From Megalobrama amblycephala (lineage: Eukaryota; Chordata; Actinopteri; Cypriniformes; Xenocyprididae): DNA of 64,000 bases. Below are positions 1 through 12,900 of the stretch, one piece after another (the stretch's first letter is position 1; each line of letters opens with the position of its first letter). The translations under genes were made by a program, and so were the position numbers. The DNA is taken from assembly GCF_018812025.1 (NCBI RefSeq), contig NC_063045.1, forward strand, positions 13,327,112 through 13,391,111, given 5' to 3'. The notes beneath the pieces were generated by a model that worked only from the letters and a program-made list of their open reading frames with translations, searched no databases and was not told the origin of the DNA.

Positions 1-576
1 CGCGTGGAAAGACGGCGTGTTTGAAGAGTCTGTCGCGATACTATTCGCCTTCCTTTCTGTAGAAGGTTTAATAACTAATCTTTTGGAGTTATTATAATGC
101 GAACACATGCTTGTCACACCCCCCTTTTATTCCCACAAGGACGTTGTCCAGCTCCGCGTGCTGCTTTCTGAGTCGCAGCGAATTTTACGACACACATTCG
201 CGTTTGTGTCTTTGATTTGTGTGTTTGATATTTCAATAACGATCGATTTATGTTTTGATGATATAATCAGCAACTGGGTTTCATAACGTGTGGCTGTCAC
301 TATAGAAACGACATTGTGTAAGGAAGGAAGTATTTTGGCCTTAAAGGAACAGGTTACCCCAAAATTCTTCTTCTCTTTCTCACCCTCAAGTCTTTGCAAA
401 CATGTATGAATATGTTGAAGAATGTACACGCTCTCATAATGGGCTTTTTAAATGAATAAACAATTAGTATGATAAATTAATGCAATGTAAAAAAAAAAAA
501 AAAAGGATCAAGGATTATTGAAAACCCATTTTGATCAATGCAATTATTGTATATCTTTTAATTTCCCTTTGTGTAG
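1..576. other. mcrip2 upstream intron (no coding exon seen)
   Basis: No splice-compatible exon with MCRIP-like coding was found before the acceptor at 574-576. The stretch is AT-rich with an A-run at 489-504. A good polypyrimidine tract (553-573) precedes the acceptor. The first bases (1-55) are richer in CpG but show no recognisable coding. Most likely intron sequence of mcrip2. Confidence 0.5.
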
Positions 577-2505
577 TTCACCAGCACCGAAGATTGTATT
601 TCACCGGCTGAACGGAAAGCGGTACCACAGATCCACCTCTCCAAAAGCTGCCAGTACTACTGAAGGATTCACCCCAGCGCACGAGGAGAATGTTCGATTT
701 GTTTATGAGGGTGAGTGAATTTTCCAGAACACCAGTATTTTGGTTACCTTGATGTTTAAGACCTTGAGGAGGACCAAGGTTTTGCCAAGACCATAATGAA
801 CTTTGAAGAGAGACCAACTGGATTCAAGGCTGTACAATTACTCACAAATGCGCTGCTTGTCACAAGAGTTTAATGGTGCATATTAGATGTTTGAGATATT
901 ACCACAATTCTGAATGACTAGGATTGTACTTTGAGAGGTATGTTCACTAGAGTTTGTTTGAAGAAGGGCAGTTATCTTCAAGAGGAGGGTTTTTGTCTGG
1001 AGGCCAGACTCCACCTCCACAGGCTGATGCAACAGCCCCTCAAGGGCAGGTTTTATGCTCTTTTGTACAATGACAGGCTTAATGTTTTCTCAAACTGCTT
1101 TAGAGTCAATAGAAAAGAGTTGTACAATCCGGTAAAATCTCACAACGGTTTAGGGAGTGTAAAGGAAGTGACCAGAATTGGTAAAATGTGTCCACCTATT
1201 TTTCTGCCAAGTTCCCAACGAGAAGAACATGTTTTACCAGCTGTAAATTGTTCTCTGGTGGAGTACATGGCACTGTTTTCAGAACTACTGTGTTGTGACA
1301 TAAAACATGTATTTTGAAATAATATGCCATTTACAGTGACCCCATACTTTGGTTTTTGTTTACTGAATAAAGGATTTTAAAAGCCATTCAGATTCAGACT
1401 GATTGACAAGTGAATCCATCAATGAATCGTTGAATTAGTTCATTTTGTGAATTTGTTTCAAAATTTATTGAAAATAATCAACTAAAAACAATAACTGACT
1501 TCTAATTTAGACATCAGTATGGGTTTCTGGAAAGTTTTACACTGCATAAGAGCAATATATAGCCGATTAAATATTTTAGCACTGTATGACTTGAGATATA
1601 AGACACTAAAATACACTAGATATATTTTTTTATACTAGTTGGTGCAGGACACTATAGTTCATTTATGTAAGTGAGGATAGCAAAATAAACTGTGACATAT
1701 TATACCCAGTGGACTACCAGTAAAATTGATAAAAATTTGGGACCAAAGATTATTCAGACACTTTGACCTGACCATGTTTTGCTTAAGTGTTATCTGACAC
1801 AGTTAAACTCTGAGATCTTGTCATATTTTATTACCTGTATTAATGAATGAAATGTTCAAGATGTCTGAATAAATTTTGGTTTGACTATATATAATTTTTT
1901 AAAAGTAATATGATACGACATATCATTTACCTAATACAATTTATGGTATACATGTTATAATTTTTACTTGTTTACTGATACAATATTTATTTATTTATTT
2001 TTGATTGCAGCTTGGCAGGAGGTGGAACAGAAGCTTGGAGAGGGATCCCAGCCGGAGAACGGGAAAGGCCCGGTGCAGTACGCGGAAAGAAGCCCCAATC
2101 CCGGCATGAAAAGTCAGTCTATGGCTTCTGTCCTATTTACTTTCTTTAAATAGTCTCTACTCTGCTGACTTGTTCTCTCTGCTCAGCCCCTTGTGAAGGG
2201 CTTCACTGTCAGTAGGATATATTCACATTATTCAAGTAAAAATAAAAATTCTGTTATTTACTCACCCTTCCAAACTTGCATGACTTCCTTTCAGGAACTC
2301 AAAAGGATATATTTTGAAGAATGTTCATGTTGCTTTCACACTATGAGAGAAAAAAAAGTGTCAATTTTGTGTGGAATTGTTTCATTCAAATAGGGTGCAA
2401 TCTCAAAGAACTTACCTAGTTTCTCTTTTGACAGATTTTGTGCCTATTGATCTTGAGGAGTGGTGGGCCCAGCGTTTCCTGGCCAACATTGTCAACCTGT
2501 CATGA
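577..2505 (+). CDS. mcrip2: MCRIP2 (FAM195A), last three coding exons, 5'-partial
   Basis: Three exons splice in frame: 577-710, 2011-2112 and 2435-2505 (stop TGA 2503-2505). Each acceptor is AG and each donor GT (711-712, 2113-2114), and split codons close correctly: GAG G|CT gives E-A and AAA A|AT gives K-N. The product ends with the MCRIP family signature: FTPAHEENVRFVYE, then AWQEVEQ, VQYAERSPNPGMKN and FVPIDLEEWWAQRF. The FVPIDL-E-EWWAQ tail distinguishes MCRIP2 from MCRIP1, which has a different C terminus. Family knowledge: MCRIP proteins are small nuclear/cytoplasmic regulators linked to ERK signalling, CtBP co-repressor binding and stress granules. The N-terminal coding exon(s) are not visible to the left and presumably lie outside the window. 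The gene converges with slx4. Confidence 0.9.
711..2010 (+). other. mcrip2 intron with a possible internal poly(A) signal
   Basis: This lies between two confident mcrip2 exons. An open stretch of about 125 codons sits at 940-1317 (first ATG at 940), followed by AATAAA at 1366-1371. The predicted peptide has no family I recognise. Around 1735-1900 the sequence (a segment reading attcagacactttgacc) has the look of a dispersed fish repeat, but I could not delimit it. Could be a plain intron or an alternative 3' end. Confidence 0.4.
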
Positions 2506-3611
2506 CAGGTGCATGATGGGGCATGGGGAGATGTGGCTGAGTGGTCCTGACTGAGGCAGTGCAGGCTGACTCTCCTGATGAGCTCAGGTGATAATGTGAG
2601 AGATTCGCACGCTGTGTGAAATCAGCCCTTCCTGTGGAACTGTTTGCCCAGCCGGACACAGATTCTCTCTCGTGCACACGCAAGATGATCAGAGATTTTT
2701 CTTCTGCTTTTCTTTCTTTTGTTAGAATGTGAGATGTCTGTTTTTCTCCACAGATCTTTGCAAAAAAAAGTGATGTTATAAAACGAACAAAAAAAGTCCA
2801 GTAAAAATTTTTCAAGACATCTTAGTTCTGTGATCTTTTTTTTTTTTTTTCACTGTTGGTTACAATCTGAAATCATGGGATGGATTTTGCAAAGAAATTT
2901 ATGGGTCATATTTTTAAATATAATTTTTATTTTTTGCATTGTTATTTTTTTATAATTACAAGTGGAAAAACAAAAAAAAATTGTGATACAATAATGAAAA
3001 TCAGAATTTCTGGACACATTATATTACATATACTTACATATGTAGTTCACTTTTCTTTCTTTTTTTACATTACATTACAGGCTAAAACCAATTGGGTGGG
3101 TGCAGTTAAATGTGCCTGTTTGTCATGAAAATATTGTCAATGCAAAATTTGTTAAAATATGACCCGCACATTGCATGACCGTTTTCATGACTTGTTTTTG
3201 GCTAGGAGTTTGTTTGAGAGAGGCACATTTGGAATGAATATATTTTGAAAGAATATATAAAGCAGCTGGACGAAATTTAATCACAACGATATAGTTGAAA
3301 TGAACCAATTATTGTATAAAAACATGAGACACATAAAGAAATGTATTTTAATTACATTATCCAGAAATTAAATTAAATTCATTCAAGAATATTTTCACTT
3401 CATACATTGTACAAAATAAACATCAATATGAAACAGATAAAAAAAAAAAAAAAATACAACTTTTACATTTATTTAAATTTAAATCCCTTCATTGGAAGGC
3501 TTAAGACCCTGAGTGTGCATTAGATGTGTTTATCAGCTACTGTTTTGTTGAAAAGATGAACATTATTGTCATTTAACAATTTATTCTGACAATGATGTAG
3601 TTTTACCACAT
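2506..3611 (+). other. mcrip2 3' UTR and convergent intergenic space
   Basis: The region between the mcrip2 stop and the slx4 end is AT-rich with A- and T-runs (2838-2850, 3440-3454). AATAAA at 3415-3420 on the + strand is the first canonical poly(A) signal I see after the mcrip2 stop, which would give a 3' UTR of roughly 0.9 kb. No further gene is visible. Confidence 0.45.
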
Positions 3612-3617
3612 TTTATT
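3612..3617 (-). terminator. slx4 poly(A) signal (AATAAA on minus strand)
   Basis: TTTATT on the + strand reads AATAAA on the slx4 strand, only eight bases past the slx4 stop codon. A second AATAAA lies at 3468-3473 and may be the functional one, because a signal this close to the stop would leave an unusually short 3' UTR. The 3' ends of slx4 and mcrip2 could overlap. Confidence 0.5.
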
Positions 3618-3624
3618 TCAGCCC

Positions 3625-5724
3625 TCATGCAACTCCTCCTTTGGGCTTAGCTGCTTTTTTCCTCCCTCTTCCTGCTACAACACCATTAGTTTTCGTTTTC
3701 CCACCTCGCTTCCTGCGGGAAGAAGCATTCTGGCCTTGTTTGGCCGTACTGAAAGTGATGCACTGGGAGTCCAGGAAGTCTAGTAGCTTAGCAGCACCTA
3801 ACCTGATGCCTGCTGCTTTCAAGCTGGACCGCAGCTCCGCCAGGGAGAGAGGCTGGTACTGCAGCACGCGTCCGTACAGTTTTGGGTCGGATAGGATGAA
3901 CTGACGAACTGCGAGGAGCTTGTCCTTCTCACGCACAACAGCCTGAGACGCTGTGATGCCCTCGCTGTCTGAGTCATCGTCTTCAGACACACATAGTTCT
4001 GGGTTGGACCTGGATAAAAGAAAAGAGTTGAACAAAGATTCTTTGTAGTATTAATTGTGTCTATAGCCATATAGGAGCTGTACCTCTCAGACTCTGCAGT
4101 GGAGGACGTGTTTGAGTTTTGAGAGGCTGATAAAAGCTCATCTTCTTCACTTGGTGGCAGTTTCATAGGGGAGACAGCAGGGGGCGCTGTTGGTTGCTTA
4201 AAGGAGAGCGGCGCAGACTGGGAGTTGGAGGCATTCTGGGGGCGTTGGGGTCCAGAGGTCTCCTCCTCAGACTCAGAGCTCTGCAGCTGGTGGGTGTACT
4301 GATGGATCTCTTTCAGCTTCAGAACCATCTGTTTCTTTGGCAGCGGACGCACACCAAATCTAGAAAAAAAACATCATTATGCAGCTCTGTGTTTTTGAAA
4401 ATGTTGCTTTGGCTTTGTGAGGGCAAAGTTCCACAACATCTGCATTTGATTCTCATTTGAAAGTTTTGAGTATATGAATACTTAAAAAATTTACATAATG
4501 TTGATTTGGTCTAAACTGGTTTCCTAATGTGACGACCACTGTCAAAGGGTTAGTTCACCCAAAAAATAAAATTCTGTCATTAATTTCTCACCCTCATGTC
4601 GTTCCAAACCCGTAAGACTTTCATTTATCTTCAGAACACAAATGAAGATCTTTTTGATGAAATCTGAGTGCTTTCTGTCCCTCCATAGACAGCTACATGA
4701 CTACCACTTTGATGCTTCAAAAAGTTCATAAAGAGATCGTAAAACTAATCCATATGAATTGAGCGGTTTATTCCACATTTTCTGAAGAGACTTGATCGCT
4801 TTATATGATGAACAGATTGAATTTAGGCTTTTATTCACATGTAAACATTCATCAATGCACACGTCAGCTGTGGTAAACAGAAGCTCAAGCATGTTCGCTT
4901 GACGTGCGAGAACCAAACCATTCTTGTGTCACGCAGCACGTTTGAGCTTCCAGGAGAGTTTTTCTCGCATCAAGCAGGTTCGGTTGAGTTAAATTCGGTT
5001 AAATTCAATCTGATCATCAAATAAAGCAATCAAGTCTCTTCAGAAAATTTGGACTAAACCGCTCAATTCATATTGATTAGTTTTACGATCTCTTTATGAA
5101 CTTTTTGAAGCGTCAAAATATCAAATGCGTAGGCTGTCTATGGAGGGACAGAAAGCTCTCAGATTTCATCAAAAAGATCTTCATTTATGCTCTGAAGATG
5201 AACGAAAATCTTACAGGTTTGGAATAACATGAGAGTGAGTAATTACTGACAGATTTTTCATTTTTGGGTGAACTATCCCTTTAAGAAATGGCATGTAAGT
5301 TTGTTTATTTTTACACTATAAAACAATAAACACACTTTTGAAAAATAAATGATAAATCACATCCATTGCTTCTGTGATGAACTCTGTTGAATTACTCTAC
5401 TTGGACACCCCTGTGAACACCCTGAGGGGAACTGACTTCATACTTGCACTAAAAATGACCCTGGAACCAGTTAGTTAAAAGTCCATTTTAAAAGTTCCTA
5501 ACGTTCTGAAAATAAAAAGTTACAGAGTAATGTTTTCCACTTGGTTTGATATTTTGCTAACTATTGCAAAGACATGAATACATTTTTAAGCATGACAGTG
5601 TCTTAATACTCATTTTATGCTCACCTATTGAGTCGGTTTTTGAGCTCAGGTGTGTCCATATCAGAGAAGCCTGGCATGGGGGTGATGGGTACCAGCGGTT
5701 CTTTATTCTTCTTTCTGCAAGCAA
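3625..5724 (-). CDS. slx4: slx4 exons 11-13: SAP and C-terminal SLX1-binding domain
   Basis: Exon 11 (5724-5625) encodes VPITPMPGFSDMDTPELK (human VPITPMPQYSIMETPVLK). Exon 12 (4359-4084) begins FGVRPLPKKQMVLKLKEIH, the SAP motif that contacts MUS81, followed by SESEEETSGP. Exon 13 (4009-3625) holds the conserved C-terminal domain (ILSDPKLYGRVLQYQPLSLA, then LLDFLDSQCITFSTA) that binds SLX1, and ends in a basic tail (RRKRGGKTKT, GRGRKKAAKPK). Exon 11 uses the first of two closely spaced AGs (see finding). Confidence 0.9.
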
Positions 5725-8700
5725 CTGTGCAGAAAGTTACATTGATTTTAAGAAGGTTTTCCAAAAACAAAAATCAATCTTACAGGGCTTTCTGAATGCA
5801 TAATTAACAGGCCTGTGCAGCCATGTAAGAAAAAATAAGAGCTGCAGGGAAACATATTTAACATGACAAAAAGGAGGACAACATGTTTTACCTGGAGTCT
5901 TTAGTTCAGCAACTCTCTTGGCAGAGGGAGCTGCCAGTCTCTGAGAAAGAGGAAGGGGAGCAACCTCTTCCTCCTCCCAATCATCCCACATGTAAGGGTC
6001 AGGTAGACTGTGATTGAACGGACCTGGACTTGGATCAGGAGTTTTGTTACAAGCTCCAGATGCAAAAGGAGACGTGGCATGTAGACTTGTCGTTTGTCCC
6101 CTACCCTTGAGATCTGGTGGACTATCTGTACCTTCACTGCTGTCAAGTTTTAGACTAAAGTGGGGCTTCTGGCTCCCAACCCCTCCATCCAAACCCCAGG
6201 AGTCGTCAAACGCTATAGGAGGCTCATCCATGTCACAAAATGAGTTTCCCGCAATATCTACCACTTCAACACTTTGATTTGCATCCTCTTCTCCCTCCAT
6301 TCTTCCAAGCTCATCCTTGTCACAGAATGAGTTTCCTGCAATATCCACCACTTTTTCAACACTTTGATTTGGATGTTCTTCTCCCACTTCCATTTGTTCT
6401 ATGCCATCATTCTCGCTCTCTCTCGCTCTTTCAGAATAACTGTAACTCAGAGAGTTTGAGGACTGACTGGAGCATCCATGCTGAAGAGAGCTACTCTGCT
6501 TCTTCTCAGGTGCTTTATTAGGGGAAGGAGAACTCAGTTGTAGAGACACTAGGCCAACTTTCCCCTGACTACCAAAAGATCCACTATTACCTCTGCTATC
6601 CCCAGGCTGAACCTCACAGTCACCAGCCACAGGGGAGCCAAACGGGATCTGACGTTGTAAAGAAGAGTCTGAATGGAGAGGAGTGCTACTTGAGGGCTGT
6701 GGGATACCCTGGGTTGGACGTCCCATGATGGTGCCACTGTGGGAGCCATCAGATGCTCGAGACAGTCTTAGAAGTTGAAGTGGTCTCTGGTAACCTGGAG
6801 ATTGATCTGTATCAGTGCTAGGGCGTTCTTTAAGGAGACTCTGATCTGATTTGTACAGATTGGACAAGGCTACCGGCTTCTCTTTAAGGCAATTACTGCT
6901 TGAAGAAACAGGTTTCAAACTGTCCGAGACCGAGGAAGAGGAAGAAGAGGATGATGTAGAACAAGATTTGGGGAAGAGTTGGGTTCGGCGCATGCTAATG
7001 CAGGTCTGGGCAGAGCTACAGCGTGTGGATGGTACCGGAGTGGCTGGAATCAGCCAGGAAACCTCAGCAGAGCCATCAAACACACTTTCATTTGCAAACC
7101 CAGGACTATATTGCTCTGATCGGTCAGACTTGGCTTCTGCATCAGTCGTCTCCTGCTTGGAAGCATTTACCTGTTTTCCGGCATGGCCTTGGGATCCTGA
7201 TTCTTTGAAACTGTTCTCTGTGTGTTTGACTTTGCAAGCATAGCTTGTGGACATTTGAGGAGGTTCTGAGGGAGATTCAAAAGGAGACTGAGGGGACAAA
7301 GCACATTTAGTGTTAGCTGCATTATTGTTGTCACCATCCATGTCCATTTCCTCACCGGAATCATCTGAGAGTACAATGAGCTCAACTTCTTTGTTGTGTG
7401 AATTTGGAGGGGAAGGAGGGTTTTCTATTCCTTGCCAGCTTGAATTGTCTTTTCTTAGGGGAGACTTCCCTTCACCTACTGCATCTTCACCCTTATGTGG
7501 AAGAGGAGACACACCAGGCATGGGAAAGGAAGTCTCACCTGACACACTTAAGCTTAGCGGAGGGCTTACAGACAGGTCAATCACCTCACTGACACATGAA
7601 GGCCGAAACAGAGCAGGTGTGTTTCGCTGTAGTGCGCATGATGGCTTGTAATGTTGTTGCTGAGAGCAGGATGCTGGCGTCTGTGATGGTTCCATGTATT
7701 CACCTACAGACTGGGAGAATAAACGGTCATAGCTCTTGTCTAGACAGGCATCTGGGTCTCTGTTTTCATTTGTGCCAGCATCTAATTCTGGAATCAAACT
7801 AACTCTCTCAGTCTCCGGACTGGGCTTTTTAAGGGTTTCTGTTGGACTTGTTACCATGGCAGCCTCTGTCCCATCCACGCCTTGTTTGTTACTATGGCAA
7901 CTGCTGGCAGACTTCTCTAAGAGGGATTCTGACTCATTTTTCTCTATCCCTTCATCCTTCTTTTCATTTTCGAGGGACGCATTTGCATCTCCCTCCTCTT
8001 CCTCAGCCTCTGTCGCAGTCTGCAACATCGTCTCCATCTTCCTTTGTGTCGCTGCAAACTCATATATCTCGTCAAGCTCTTCCTCATCGACCTGGTCCTC
8101 TTTCTCTTCCTCTCCTCTCTCTCGCTTCTCTTCCATGTTTCTTTCCTCTCCACCAGTCTCTTTAAAATCATCCTCTTCTTCGCTGTCCCCATGCTGCCAC
8201 ATTGATTGGAGAAGCTCCAAGAAGTTGCTTTCTGCCAAGTTTTGGTCTTCTTGGTCCCTGAGATGAGGCTCAGGTGCTGGAAACATTTTAGACTCTCCTC
8301 TTGGGTTTTCCTCCACACTTCCGGAATATTCCTCACACTGCTGTTGCAGCTCAGTCAAACCAAACCTAAAACAAACCACACAGATTTACTATCCACAATA
8401 TATTGTTATCTAGAAGCAATTTATATACTCAAATAATTGAACCACATGATTGGGGTTGTCTTGCTGACCTATCAGCAAGCTCCTGTACGTGTGGTAGCAG
8501 TGTATGTGTCAGAGGACAGTGGGCTGTGTAAAGATACTGCAGGAGGGCCAGTACTGCCTCTCCAAGCACATCACCCAACAACACCCTCTGAGCAACAGGC
8601 ATACCCTCCTCCTGAACACCAAAACCCGAGTCATGAACCTACAAAAACATGGTAACAGCTTGGTTATTCATCTGCACTTCTTAATGGTTAATGTTTAAGG

Positions 8701-9820
8701 CGTCAGAGTAGAGATGCACTAACCATGTTGGCCAGCAGGGGGCATCGTGTGTACAGCATAAACGAGTGCGTGAAGAAGACGTCCCCACTGTCCACCTGTA
8801 ACTGCACATCACTGAGTTGAGGGTTGTTGACCATACTGCTCAGATCTGATGATAACTTTGAAACGTACACCTGAAAAACAGACATAGAAAAGTGCTATAG
8901 AACTTTTAATATCAAACCAATCATGATAGAGTTAAAATTGAAGGAAATTCTTACTGAGACTTTTTTGGGTGTCTTCTTGTTATTTGTCTCTGGAACAAAC
9001 CCACTTGAGGGAAGTTCATTCTTGGCGTCGTCTTTTTCTAAAGAACATGGTGACTGTGAGCCAAGTGTAATAAATAATTATGCCTTTTCATGACACAATA
9101 CCTGTATTACCTGACTTGTCCCCTGCGGCTGTGTGCTTGGTGTATCCATACTGGGTGAGGGTCATGCCTTCCTCTGCAAGCTCCATCAGGTCCTGCAGAG
9201 CCTGGGTGCCTGATGTACCCGAACAAGGAGTGAGAGGACAGGTAGTCCTGTGCTGTGCTGGGCTCTGATCCGAAGGCTTTTCCTGGACCAAACCGGCTTC
9301 TGTGGTCACAACTGGTGTTTTCTTGACTGGAGTAACTTCAAGAGACTGGACTTTTTCCCTCTGAAGTATTATAAAGAAACTTTAAGAACTAGCATCCACA
9401 TATTTAACAAACAAAATATTCAGTGAGAAATAAAGTAGAATGTGATTTTATCCACTGGGATTTGAATGAAAAATGAAAATGTTAGTAAGAAATGAAAAAT
9501 CTAAACTACTGGCCCTATCAAAAAATAAATAAATTGAATGTAGTAATGTTCATGTTTTTAAAAATTCCAATTTTTATAGTTAACATGTTTAAGAAATGCA
9601 TTTAAAAAATATAAAAATTTTAATGATCCTTTTTTTTTTTCTTTGACCTACTGCGCACTGGTGAACTGTGCACAATAAGACAAAGGGAATTTAAAATAAA
9701 TTTTCCAGTAAAAATATTAATTTATAGCTGTCATGAAGTTATGCTTTTAAATTTAAGGCTATTATTGTAAACTATAATTACATAAATTCATTGTACTGAA
9801 ACACACACACATATAGATAC

Positions 9821-9900
<80 letters not shown>

Positions 9901-12900
9901 GTATATACAATATATGCAATTTTTATAGTACTACATTTTGAAGAAAAAAAAACATTTTATTTTATGAACAAACATTTTTCTTTGGAATAATGCACACTAA
10001 AAAATTGTGCACAATAAGACAAGGGGAGTTTCTTCTCTGAGTAAATGTCTGACCTCTGGTGCAACCCATGGCTGTATGAAGTTGCTTAATTCTGATGTGT
10101 AAAACTCTGAAACTGAGTCTGGTCCTCCTCCGTGAAGAGCACTTTTGTCCCAGAGGGGGGCGTGAGGATGGAGAGGCAGTGTGGAGGGGGATAGGGTGGG
10201 TGTGGGCGGAGAGGGGGGTCTGGAACGGAGCAGGAGAGACGAAACCCGCTCCTGTAGACGATTCAGTGCTGTCTGAGGGTCCTGAATAAGGAGTAGGGGT
10301 GGGTGGACAGGAGACGCTCCCTTCCTTCTCTTTCCACGGCCCTTACCTGAAAGAGAACATGAATGATTATGCTATTTGTAATAACATGTAATTATATTGC
10401 ATATGTTTAACTGACAAAGTGAGTTTACCTGCACCAGGTCTCCACTGTAATACAGGAGCCGTCGTTGCAGGAGGGCTGGAGAGCTGAGCCAGTATCTCCC
10501 TCTCCTCCTCAACCTCTCGCACCTTTTCCATTTCCTGCTCAAGTAGAGAGCGGGACAGAGCCAGCGCCATCATGGTGTCCTCGTCCATCTTCTGGGCTTT
10601 CCTCCTGGTCCTCTTTTTCACAGGCACACTATCCCTCCTTGTTGTGCCACTTACTTGTCGTCTGAAGAACACAGAACATGTAATATAAATATGTTGATCT
10701 CCTGGGGAAAATTTTTTATTGTTGTGAGTGAAGCAGATCGGAGCCGAGAGCCATGGGAGTGGAACGAATGACAATGAGAGACATCTGCGCGACCCTCTCG
10801 AGTCCCATGGAGGTAAAGGTCTGCATTCCCGCGGTTTTATTGTTTTTTTTTTCTGTATTTTTGATCAAATAAATGCAGCCTTGGTGAGCAGAAGAGACTT
10901 CTTAACATGAACTAACAATGAAAAACAAATCTACAGCATTTATTAATCTTAGTTATTTTCAACATTAACTAATGCATTATTAAAATCAAAAATTGTGTCT
11001 GTAATATTATTTAATGGACCTGAGATAAAATGAATTAACAATTAACAGTTATATTTTTTAAGGTTAACAAAGGTTAATTTTGTTATTTTTCATTTTATTT
11101 TTAAATTAATTTTGTTTTGTAAACATTATTTTTAAAAAATTAAAATCTTACAAAAAAGAAAAAAGGATACGAATATGTTACAAAGTCAACAAGTGTACAG
11201 CAGCTGACTTACGATTGGTCGGTGTTGTGGCTCACAGTCTCAGCAGCTTGTCTCCTCAGAGCCTGAAGAAGATCATTGGGCTTCACACCCATATCAGTCG
11301 AGCAACGCTTCAGGTGGACAGACCGGCTTTTTTCTGATTTAAAACTCTTTCCGCAAATGGGACACTCTGGGACCCGTGGTCTAGGGTGGGAATGATGGGA
11401 TGGTGAGGGAGCGCTGCTCTCATTGGCATCCAGACATCTGCAGAGCAGGAGAAAAAGGCAGAAGCCAAATGTGAAACTCACCCTACATTGTTTATGAAAC
11501 CGATATGAACGATGCCACATAATCTAGTGTGTTGTGGTGGCAATGCACCTGTTGATGTGCTGAGTGCGTAGAGGGGGACTCATGCTTGACAGATCTTTCT
11601 GACAGAGCTGGCAGAAGAACAATCCCGCCTCTTCCACGTCCCCAACAGCCCGAGCCTCACGATCCATCTCCTGCTGGAGCTGAAGAGCCAGGGCTTCATC
11701 TCCACTCACATCTTGTGTAGGACAACATTCACACACACTTTTGAAAAAAATGTCTTTTATGATCACATGTGACCCTGGACCATAAAACCAGTCATAAGTC
11801 GCACGGGTATATTTGTAGGAATAGCCAACAATACATTGTATGGGTCAAAACTATCAATTTTTCTTGTATACCAAAAATCATTAGGACATTAAGATCAAGT
11901 TCTATGAAGATATTTTGTAAATTTCCTACCGTAAATATATCAAAATGTATTTTTGTGAGTAGATATGCATTGCTAAGGAGGTCATTTGGACAACCTTAAA
12001 GGGTTAGTTCACCCAAAAATGAAAATAATGTCATTTATTACTCACCCTCATATCGTTTCACACCTATAAGACCTTCGTTAATCTTCGGAATGCAAATTGA
12101 GATCTTTTTGTTGAAATCCAATGGCTCTGTGAGGCCTGCATAGCCAGTAATGACATTTCCTCTCTCAAGATCCATAAAGGTACTAAAAACATATTTAAAT
12201 CAGTTCATGTGAGTACAGTAGTTCAATATTAATATCATAAAGCGATAAGAATATTTTTGGTGTGCCAAAAAACAAAATAACGACTTAAATAGTGATGGTC
12301 AATTTCAAAACACTGCTTCAGGAAGCTTCGGAGCGTTATGAATCTTTTGTGTCGAATCAGCGATTCGGAGCGCCAAAGTCACGTGATTTCAGCAGTTTTG
12401 TGGTTTGACATGCGATCCGAATCATGATTCGATACGCTGATTTATAATGTTCCGATGCTTCATGAAGCAGTGTTTTGAAATCGGCCATCATTATATAAGT
12501 CGTTATTTTGTTTTTTTGGCACACCAAAAATATTCTCGTCGCTTTATAATATTAATATTGAACCACTGTACTCACATGAACTGATTTAAATATGTTTTTA
12601 GTACATTAATGGATCTTGCTCCCTATGGAGGCCTCACAGAGCTATCGGATTTCAACTAAAATATCTTAATTTGTGTTCCGAAGATTAACGAAGGTCTTGC
12701 GGGTGTGGAACAGCATGAGGGTGAGTAATTACTGACATTATTTTCATTTTTGGGTGAACTAACTCTTTAAAGGCGATTTTCTCAGTATTTTGATTTTTTT
12801 GCACCCTCAGATTCCAGTTTTTTTAAACAGCTGTATCTCCAAATATTGTCCTATCATAACAAACTATACATCAATGGAAAGCTTATTTATTCTGCTTTCA

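Noticed and set aside
7736..8266. 176-codon + strand open frame, Ser/Pro/Leu-rich
   Set aside because: Exactly antisense to the acidic, Glu/Ser-rich slx4 exon 10; GAG/GAA-rich codons read as CTC/TTC on the other strand leave few stops.
9832..9897. Replication origin or DNA-unwinding element
   Set aside because: Simple (TA)n microsatellite; similar tracts occur at 24734 and 33269 with no accompanying signals.
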